From Chlamydiota bacterium (lineage in GTDB: Bacteria > Chlamydiota > Chlamydiia > Chlamydiales > Criblamydiaceae), in assembly GCA_021772365.1 (NCBI GenBank), contig JAJFMC010000024.1, positions 1 through 11,247 of the forward strand: DNA of 11,247 nt, read 5' to 3'. The notes beneath the pieces are model-generated. The model did no database searches. It had not been told where the DNA came from and saw nothing but the letters and a program-made list of their open reading frames with translations. The number at the start of each line of letters is the position of its first letter. Position 1 is the first letter of the stretch. Positions 6,742-11,247 of the stretch are shown in pieces. The translations under genes were made by a program, and so were the position numbers.

Positions 6742-7470
6742 TTATCTCAAAGATAACTGTTTTTTTCTTTTTCGATTTTTTGTTTTTTGAATTAAAAGAA
6801 GAAAAATAACGAGGCTACCCATAATAACGTAGGTTTTAGGTTCTGGTACATGGACCAAAATCCTTATCTCGTCCATTAATGTAGTAAGTCGAAGAACATT
6901 AACTGTTAATGCCTTCCTGTCACCCGAGACGGTAATTGTATCTCCTCTGTTTGGTCCAGATCTGAGTTCTAAACCATTATTCACGCCTGCATAAGTTAGA
7001 CCTGTTACACCACCAGGTAAGCCAAATGTAGGTCTAGTGAGTGCTAGATAGTTAGTTCCTCCAGACAAAGACCGTTGGTCAGAGAATATGATGCCTGCAA
7101 TCGCTTGATCAAATGTAAAGGTTATATCTGATATGGAAGATTGTTGAGATCCAGCGACGTCATAGTGTAAGTACCATGAATCGTATGTACCAGTGATCAT
7201 TCCAGGTATACGATCCCCCAGGACATCTATGGTATAATCACCTGGTGTGGATATACCTCCAACACGAACATCAACAGGTGCATCGATCGCAGATATTCTG
7301 CCTTCAAAAAAATACCGAAGGTCAGGGTTGAGGTACATGCCTACTTCTATTGAGCTAGGTGGGGGAGGAAAAATTTCTGTCGCAGCACCTGTGCCAGTTA
7401 CCGTGACCCCCTCAAGGTTGAAGGCTACAATGGAAAAAACAAGGATAAATAGATTTTTAAACGTATACAT
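6742..7470 (-). CDS. PEP-CTERM-like exported protein
   Basis: A 242-residue protein with the architecture of PEP-CTERM proteins. Residues 1-20 (MYTFKNLFILVFSIVAFNLE) form a Sec-type signal peptide with a lysine and a hydrophobic core. The middle is rich in Gly, Thr, Asp and beta-forming residues (ISDITFTFDQAIAGIIFSD), poor in Cys, and resembles extracellular adhesin-like sandwich domains. The C-terminus has VPEPKT (208-213), a hydrophobic helix YVIMGSLVIFLLLIQ (214-228), and a basic tail KTKNRKRKK. In other bacteria this tripartite tail is recognised by an exosortase for anchoring or export at the surface. The start at 7470 is chosen over 7500 because AGAGGTG precedes it by four bases and the signal peptide then begins correctly. 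No exosortase gene lies in the window. It is on the same strand as the lipase-like gene, 200 bp upstream, probably transcribed separately. Substrate and role are unknown. Confidence 0.75.
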   Translation of the reverse strand: MYTFKNLFILVFSIVAFNLEGVTVTGTGAATEIFPPPPSSIEVGMYLNPDLRYFFEGRISAIDAPVDVRVGGISTPGDYTIDVLGDRIPGMITGTYDSWYLHYDVAGSQQSSISDITFTFDQAIAGIIFSDQRSLSGGTNYLALTRPTFGLPGGVTGLTYAGVNNGLELRSGPNRGDTITVSGDRKALTVNVLRLTTLMDEIRILVHVPEPKTYVIMGSLVIFLLLIQKTKNRKRKKQLSLR

Positions 7471-7568
7471 AATCACCTCTCTTTCTTTTAAATATAGCAT
7501 TTTGAATATTTAAAAAAAAATGTTGTTGTGGATTTTTCTTTTAAACATTGGTTAGTCTTAATGTATTC

Positions 7569-7802
7569 TTAACACTCTTTCGGTAAGCGCACTTTATTTA
7601 AATTGAAAATTGAGGTCGTAGTTTTTTCCGGTATAATGGACCTCAAGTCGCCTTCAACTACAGAGCGGTAAAAGAAATGCTGGGAGGGCTGTCCAGGGAT
7701 GACATAAACTGGTCAAATCACAAGCTTTTTACACCCTGTAAACTCTGCCAGCTTCTGCTTCAATTTATCAAAAATAAACGTAATTAGTAAAAACCGTTGT
7801 AT
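7569..7802 (-). pseudogene. Possible remnant of a coding sequence with one in-frame stop
   Basis: On the minus strand one frame stays open from 7802 to 7569 except for a single TGA at 7713-7715. The conceptual product upstream of the stop includes FDKLKQKLAEFTGCKKLVI, and downstream PVYVIPGQPSQHFFYRSVVE followed by a segment ending FNLNKVRLPKEC. The second half has a protein-like composition, unlike random translation of AT-rich DNA. There is no ATG start or ribosome binding site, and I do not recognise the family. It may be a decayed gene end or a chance open frame. Confidence 0.25.
7610..7646 (-). terminator. Inverted repeat TTGAGGTC/GACCTCAA, terminator-like on the minus strand
   Basis: TTGAGGTC at 7610-7617 and GACCTCAA at 7639-7646 are perfect 8-base arms with a 21-base loop. 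Read on the minus strand the stem is followed by TTTTCAATTT, giving a weak intrinsic-terminator shape. No intact minus-strand gene feeds into it, except the possible remnant that it overlaps. Confidence 0.3.
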
Positions 7803-7992
7803 TTATAGGTTTTTCCAAGATAGACAGGTAAACACATCAAGCTAAATTTTATGGGGTGTGGCAAAAATGAAAAAGTAGTCACGAAGTGGATATTGAGTAG
7901 TGTTCTTTACTTGAAATTAATAAAATAGTTTGTTTAAATTGTTGATTATTCAATGTTCCATAGTTATATTAATTTTTATAGATGTTGTTGAT

Positions 7993-8340
7993 ATGGCATC
8001 CATAGTTTTTTTATCTAAGAAAGGTTTTGTAAGTATGATACCAACCAACAATTTAACTGAACAAAATTTCAAGAATCTACAACCAAACAATTTATCACAA
8101 AATACTACGGTAACAACCCAGCCCAACTTCGCTGAAAAAATGATTACAAGTTCCAATAAATACGGTACTGAAGACGAGGCGTTAACTAGTAACCTTTCCA
8201 AAATAAACGTTATTGCCGAAAGCTCAAAAACAACAAAGCAAACTGTAAATACCGAGATCTCGGGCCCCATGAGGAAATCGTTGTGTGCTCTTAACGAAAA
8301 ATTAGGTTCCTTGAGGTATATCGCCAAAATTTTCTCTTGA
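7993..8340 (+). CDS. Hypothetical N/S/T-rich protein, in frame with the downstream phosphatase
   Basis: From the ATG at 7993 this frame gives 115 residues; a TTG at 7930 would add 21 residues that are strongly hydrophobic (LFKLLIIQCSIVILIFIDVVD). Neither start has a clear ribosome binding site. The product is rich in Asn, Ser, Thr and Lys (for example NNLSQNTTVTTQPNFAEK), low in complexity, and ends in a more helical part (RKSLCALNEKLGSLRYIAKI). I recognise no family. The composition resembles the flexible N-terminal secretion and chaperone-binding region of type III effectors. The TGA at 8338-8340 and a TAA at 8353-8355 are the only stops between this frame and the phosphatase frame, so it may be the detached N-terminal part of one ancestral gene. 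A small independent gene or a chance ORF are the alternatives. Confidence 0.4.
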   Translation: MASIVFLSKKGFVSMIPTNNLTEQNFKNLQPNNLSQNTTVTTQPNFAEKMITSSNKYGTEDEALTSNLSKINVIAESSKTTKQTVNTEISGPMRKSLCALNEKLGSLRYIAKIFS

Positions 8341-8431
8341 GAGGAAGCATTATAAGCTTACTCCGTAAATTATTTACACAGTTTCATTTACACTACCGAT
8401 TCCTGCGACGATTTTTGGCTTGCTGTATGGA

Positions 8432-8494
8432 ATGATGCCAATACCCCAACATCTACCGCTTCTTCTCATTTGTTTCCGGCTTCCAGTATCATGA
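8432..8494 (+). CDS. Possible 20-residue leader peptide overlapping the phosphatase start
   Basis: MMPIPQHLPLLLICFRLPVS is read from the ATG at 8432 in the +1-shifted frame; its TGA at 8492-8494 overlaps the phosphatase ATG at 8491 as ATGA. Because that ATG has no ribosome binding site of its own, translational coupling through this peptide would explain initiation. The peptide's own ribosome binding site is weak (GGA immediately before the ATG), so the call is tentative. Confidence 0.2.
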   Translation: MMPIPQHLPLLLICFRLPVS

Positions 8495-9366
8495 CAACAG
8501 GTGTTGATCCAAAAAGTGCAAATATTAATAGCACAGCTACCATTTTGAAGTTGTCTACTCAGAAATGTAAGGATAGTTGTAAACTACCGATCAAAACTGA
8601 CTATTGGAAACCTGTTAATCAGATTACCATAGAGAGTATAGAAGAAGCTTTTTCTAAAGTTGGTAAACGGCAGATGATAAAATTAGTGGGTTTCAAAAAA
8701 AGAATGGATGGAAGCCCTGGTAAAACTCGTTGGAACAGCACTTTGAAAAACAATAGAGTCTTTAATATGATAAAGTTACTTGAAAAAAGTTTCGATTCCG
8801 ACGTAATAGCGAACTGTGAAAAAATGATCGATTGTTACATAAAATTGACTAATAACAAATCTGAAGCAGTGAATCAAGAATTTGAGACAATAGACGGTAT
8901 CACAGTAAAGCTCGAGAGTGAAGAAAAAAACATATACTCGCTACCAGGTGCTGTTGTTCGTAAATTTTCTTTGAAGAAAGGTGATAAAATACGCCTTATA
9001 ACCCAAATAGATTATCCAAAATGGGAAGATTTTTCCGCTTCGAGTACTAGCTCTTTAGAGCAACTACGTAAGTTGACGACAGAGATCCATGGTGATAACA
9101 ATAATCCCATAAAAGTACACTGTCGTGCCGGAGTAGGCCGTACAGGAACTTTTGTGGCATATTCTGCAATGATGAAAAAAATTGAAAGCCTAATTGTTGG
9201 TGATGAATGCGAATCCTTAAAATCTTTAGACCCGGAGAGTGAGTTGGCAAATATCATTGCTGACATCCGATCACAACGCGATTGGCAAATGGTGCAAACG
9301 TCAGTACAAGCAAACCAAATTGTAGATACTGTGAGCTACAGTATTATGAAAATACTAGAGAGCTAA
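8491..9366 (+). CDS. Eukaryotic-type protein tyrosine phosphatase, likely secreted effector
   Basis: A 291-residue protein whose C-terminal half is a classical tyrosine-specific phosphatase domain. Visible elements: the P-loop VHCRAGVGRTGTF (209-221) with the nucleophile Cys211 and phosphate-binding Arg217; the general-acid loop in TQIDYPKWEDF, where WED replaces the usual WPD but Asp180 is kept; and the Q-loop RSQRDWQMVQTSVQANQ with Gln269 and Gln273. The P-loop is closest to YopH of Yersinia (HCRAGVGRT), and the size fits a catalytic domain plus a Ser/Thr/Asn-rich N-terminus (about 1-40) without a Sec signal. By analogy with YopH and SptP it may be a type III effector that dephosphorylates host proteins; this is inference. 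The ATG at 8491 is the first in frame but lacks a ribosome binding site. The same frame is open back to 8356. Transfer from a eukaryote or another pathogen is possible. Confidence 0.85.
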   Translation: MTTGVDPKSANINSTATILKLSTQKCKDSCKLPIKTDYWKPVNQITIESIEEAFSKVGKRQMIKLVGFKKRMDGSPGKTRWNSTLKNNRVFNMIKLLEKSFDSDVIANCEKMIDCYIKLTNNKSEAVNQEFETIDGITVKLESEEKNIYSLPGAVVRKFSLKKGDKIRLITQIDYPKWEDFSASSTSSLEQLRKLTTEIHGDNNNPIKVHCRAGVGRTGTFVAYSAMMKKIESLIVGDECESLKSLDPESELANIIADIRSQRDWQMVQTSVQANQIVDTVSYSIMKILES

Positions 9367-9372
9367 TGGCTA

Positions 9373-9415
9373 TCATGTTCACCCATACGTATCAACCTAA
9401 GTATACCGAACATGA
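9373..9415 (+). repeat. Inverted repeat downstream of the phosphatase gene
   Basis: TCATGTTC at 9373-9380 and GAACATGA at 9408-9415 are perfect 8-base arms separated by 27 bases, starting six bases after the phosphatase stop codon. The loop contains the palindrome ATACGTAT. There is no T-run, so it is more likely an mRNA 3' hairpin or protein site than a simple terminator. Confidence 0.4.
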
Positions 9416-9636
9416 ATGAAGACTTACATAGTCACGTTCCAATGCTGCACGATCACTCTATCTATAGTAGTGAGCTATGAACAGACAATGCTGTCATAAG
9501 CACTTTCACTGCTTCCGAAGCTCAATTTGTCTACCGATTTATCTCGTGTTTCACACCAATGTCACTGAATTAAAATAATCACTGACCACTCTAAGGTCCT
9601 GCATCACCGGATAGGTCGCGCGTAGCGCCGTGGAGT

Positions 9637-9657
9637 AAAACGAGGCATCGTTTTTTT
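9637..9657 (+). terminator. Intrinsic terminator-like hairpin
   Basis: AAAACGA (9637-9643), loop GGCA, TCGTTTT (9648-9654), running into a total of seven T at 9651-9657. It could end plus-strand transcripts from the phosphatase gene, although it lies 270 bases beyond its stop. Confidence 0.45.
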
Positions 9658-9719
9658 GCTTGGAAAAGGTATGAATTCGATAACTGGTTTATATTCTCCT
9701 TAGAACGTCTGTCGAATAG

Positions 9720-9769
9720 CAAAAAAACTCTAGAAAACAGCTTCAACTATTTTTACAATTCTCTCCAAA
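9720..9769 (+). repeat. Dispersed repeat, copy 2
   Basis: Near-identical to 377-426 (shared caaaaaaa, ctctagaaaa, gcttcaact, tttttacaatt). The palindromic left partner seen at the first copy is not recognisable here, so this appears to be a half element or the conserved core of a family. Confidence 0.65.
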
Positions 9770-9804
9770 ACAAGAAGAGAAACAATGACACAGAAATTAT
9801 CAAT

Positions 9805-9831
9805 TCTGACAGCTTGGTTAAAGCTGTCAGA
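9805..9831 (-). terminator. Strong hairpin at the end of the glycosyltransferase-like operon
   Basis: TCTGACAGCTT (9805-9815) and AAGCTGTCAGA (9821-9831) form a perfect 11-bp stem with a 5-base loop. The stem includes the stop codon of the minus-strand gene at 9827-9829. The following minus-strand bases (ATTGATAATTTC) are only moderately T-rich, so termination may be partly Rho-dependent or the hairpin may protect the 3' end. Confidence 0.6.
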
Positions 9832-10726
9832 TAGAAAGATCAATTTTTTCATGATGGTGATGAAGGTAAAAGCAGTTGTGTTTTAATTTTTCGTAGATTG
9901 ATTTGGCGTCTAATTTTTCTAACGCATTAATTGGAGGTTTTTCTTTAATCTCCATTTTTTTGAAAATCGAATTGATTTTCTCCTCACTAATTTCTTCTTT
10001 ATCTACAGGGTAGTTTTTTAAGAAGAGAACACCATCTAGAAAACCTTTTAGAGCGACTTTGAAGTCTAGATCTTCTTTTATGCGACGTTTAAAAAACACG
10101 AGAAAGTCTGATGCGTAATGAAGGTGTTTATGACCGCGCCTGAAATGTTTTCTGTAGATATCTTTGTAGAATTGTTCTGCGCCATACACGCCGATAACAA
10201 TTTTTTTTGAGCTAGCTGAGGTTGGCTCTGCATGCTTAAAACTCTTAGAGACGATGATAGCAGATTGACGATCATCACCCTCTTCTTCTAGTGTCATCGA
10301 TATAAGACGTGCTGTTGGTCTAGGTGTTTCTTCTGTAATTTGTGGGATATACTTTAAAGCCTTTGGAATCATCTCTGCTCGGAAGCAAACGTTTCCTATT
10401 TCACGATGTACACCTAAAAATTTATCCAAAGCATGAAATTTAATGCAAAAGGTGTTTTTTGGTGCTTTACAGGTTAGTTGGTGGATCATATTGATGGATT
10501 CATTAAATAATAATAGGTCCGCATCCATCAAAAATAGCCAAGGTTTATTTCGTGATTTTGCTAGCTCCAAAGATTTTCTAAGAGATTGTTTTAGGCTGAG
10601 TTCTGTAATCACATCAATATTTGTTTGTAAAAGTCCATTATTAGTGAGTATTTGGTGAGTCGCTTCAGTGGTTCTTTCACCGACACTTCTTATGATAACA
10701 TGGATATTATCATTTAGACCTGTCAT
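9827..10726 (-). CDS. Putative glycosyltransferase, second of a tandem paralogous pair
   Basis: A 299-residue protein with features of a GT-A-type glycosyltransferase. The N-terminus has a strand IHVIIRSVGERTTEA (8-22), and WLFLMDADLLLF (63-74) carries a DxD-like motif (Asp68, Asp70) that in such enzymes binds the metal and nucleotide sugar. Then come DKFLGVHREIGNVCFRA (101-117) and a second conserved block, GVYGAEQFYKDIYRKHFRRG (179-198), followed by DFKVALKGFLDG. The last two blocks recur in the upstream neighbour. The C-terminus has an unusual HHHH (289-292). No signal peptide or membrane segment is seen, so a cytoplasmic enzyme, or an injected one, is likely. The ATG overlaps the upstream stop as ATGA with GAGG seven bases before it, so the pair should be translationally coupled. 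Donor, acceptor and exact family are not identifiable by eye; the glycosyltransferase call rests mainly on the DxD context. Confidence 0.6.
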   Translation of the reverse strand: MTGLNDNIHVIIRSVGERTTEATHQILTNNGLLQTNIDVITELSLKQSLRKSLELAKSRNKPWLFLMDADLLLFNESINMIHQLTCKAPKNTFCIKFHALDKFLGVHREIGNVCFRAEMIPKALKYIPQITEETPRPTARLISMTLEEEGDDRQSAIIVSKSFKHAEPTSASSKKIVIGVYGAEQFYKDIYRKHFRRGHKHLHYASDFLVFFKRRIKEDLDFKVALKGFLDGVLFLKNYPVDKEEISEEKINSIFKKMEIKEKPPINALEKLDAKSIYEKLKHNCFYLHHHHEKIDLSI

Positions 10727-11247
10727 TGTAGTCCTCTTTTATGGGGTAAGAGACGCTCGTTCATTGGTAGCCTCGTTAGTAATTTCTCAACATCCCAAAT
10801 TGGTTGAGAAGGTATGGGTGATTTTTCCTGAATTTTATGCTTCTGCATAAAAGGAGTTAAGTGTCGTTTTTCTGGTTTTTCGGATCCGGCAGAAACGCCG
10901 TCAACAAAGCCTTTAAGGGCTACTTTGAAATCGTTATCTACTAGACAGTACTTTCGATAGAATGTTAATAGCTCTGTTGCGAAGTGTAAATTTGACGTGC
11001 CATAATGGTAACAGTTCTGATAGATATCCCAAAAATATTGTTCTGCTCCTCTGACACCGATGATTTCTTGTTCATTAAAACAATGTTCAGATTCTTCACC
11101 AACAAGGTCTCTAGTGATAGTTTGCCAAGTGAGTCTTTTGGAATCATGATTTTCTTTATGTGAATTACACAATGACCTAGCTTCTTTTGTCTTCACGCAT
11201 AAATTACCAACGTTGATGGGAATTCCCATGAACTTATCGAAGACTCG
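10723..11247 (-). CDS. Putative glycosyltransferase, first of the pair (5' end outside window)
   Basis: The visible 174 residues are the C-terminal part of a protein paralogous to the downstream gene. The frame is open to the window edge (RVFDKFMGIPINVGNLC), so the ATG at 11229 is internal rather than the start: the neighbour has DKFLGVHREIGNVC at about residue 101. Shared blocks include GVRGAEQYFWDIYQNCYHYG against GVYGAEQFYKDIYRKHFRRG, DFKVALKGFVDGV against DFKVALKGFLDGV, and IQEKSPIP against IKEKPPIN. The N-terminal DxD-containing half is not in the window. The linker between the two blocks differs in length and sequence, suggesting an old duplication or different acceptors. It ends with a TGA inside the ATGA overlap with the next gene. 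Confidence 0.6.
   Translation of the reverse strand, partial: RVFDKFMGIPINVGNLCVKTKEARSLCNSHKENHDSKRLTWQTITRDLVGEESEHCFNEQEIIGVRGAEQYFWDIYQNCYHYGTSNLHFATELLTFYRKYCLVDNDFKVALKGFVDGVSAGSEKPEKRHLTPFMQKHKIQEKSPIPSQPIWDVEKLLTRLPMNERLLPHKRGLQ

Larger units (their letters stand above)
7501..7992. other. Gene-poor stretch with a hairpin and a possible decayed coding fragment
   Basis: No intact gene is convincing here. The part 7501-7560 is AT-rich and should hold the promoter of the PEP-CTERM-like gene on the minus strand. The part 7610-7720 is more GC-rich and includes an 8-bp inverted repeat and a minus-strand open stretch described separately. TTGAAA at 7911-7916 and TAAATT at 7935-7940 (18-base gap) form a weak promoter candidate for the plus-strand ORF that follows. 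Confidence 0.5.
9367..9826. other. Intergenic stretch without a recognisable gene
   Basis: No ORF here has both length and a start signal. The region contains an inverted repeat after the phosphatase gene, a short GC-rich patch at 9597-9635 (including gcgcgtagcgc), a terminator-like hairpin, and the second copy of a dispersed repeat. It may be a collection of decayed sequence and small repeats between convergent genes. Confidence 0.6.

Noticed and set aside
8338..8355. Programmed stop-codon readthrough or selenocysteine at TGA 8338-8340
   Set aside because: A second in-frame stop (TAA at 8353-8355) follows after four codons and no SECIS-like hairpin is evident; gene decay or separate genes are simpler.
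8372..8431. Extension of the hydrophobic mini-ORF upstream (VSFTLPIPATIFGLLYG) as a small membrane protein
   Set aside because: There is no start codon in this part and a stop precedes it closely; only the ATG at 8432 can be argued.
9012..9266. Minus-strand open frames opposite the phosphatase gene
   Set aside because: They are antisense shadows of the conserved PTP catalytic region.
1..11247. CRISPR arrays, tRNA or rRNA genes, transposases, integrases
   Set aside because: No regularly spaced repeats, cloverleaf candidates or recognisable recombinase motifs were seen on either strand.

Overview
The window reads as chromosomal DNA of a member of the Chlamydiae, most likely an environmental (Parachlamydiales-type) lineage rather than Chlamydia itself. 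Three things point there. The pair glyA next to clpP matches the CT432/CT431 order of Chlamydia trachomatis, and both proteins look chlamydial. A homologue of the Chlamydiae-typical zinc-ribbon/coiled-coil protein CT398 (CdsZ) is present. The DNA is AT-rich, and the remaining genes look like a large lineage-specific accessory repertoire. The species cannot be named from the sequence alone.

Core part (1-3815). Minus strand: the 5' part of clpP (cut by the window edge), preceded upstream by glyA. The gap between them holds a GC-rich imperfect palindrome of about 157 bp that looks like a small dispersed element. Plus strand, divergent from glyA: the CdsZ/CT398 homologue, then the RNase P RNA gene (rnpB) 22 bp after its stop codon, then a hotdog-fold thioesterase of the YiiD_C type. 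These are housekeeping functions: proteolysis, one-carbon metabolism, possible type III secretion/sigma-54 accessory, tRNA processing and acyl-thioester hydrolysis.

Accessory part (3821-11247). A 906-residue minus-strand protein carries a class-3-lipase-like catalytic region (FQGT, GHSLGG, a later Asp and His) and two C-terminal hydrophobic segments. Upstream of it on the same strand is a secreted-type protein ending in a PEP-CTERM-like signal (VPEP, membrane helix, basic tail). On the plus strand are an N/S/T-rich ORF and, in the same frame after two stop codons, a eukaryotic-type protein tyrosine phosphatase with HCRAGVGRTG, a WED variant of the WPD loop, and the Q-loop. The right end has two tandem paralogous minus-strand genes that overlap by ATGA and look like glycosyltransferases; the first is cut by the window edge.

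Together the right two thirds look like cargo for host interaction or envelope modification (lipase, tyrosine phosphatase, sorted surface protein, glycosyltransferases) placed beside conserved chlamydial core genes. The gene-poor stretches 7501-7992 and 9367-9826 hold hairpins, a copy of part of the left-hand repeat, and a possible decayed coding fragment. No tRNA, rRNA, CRISPR array, transposase or integrase was seen.
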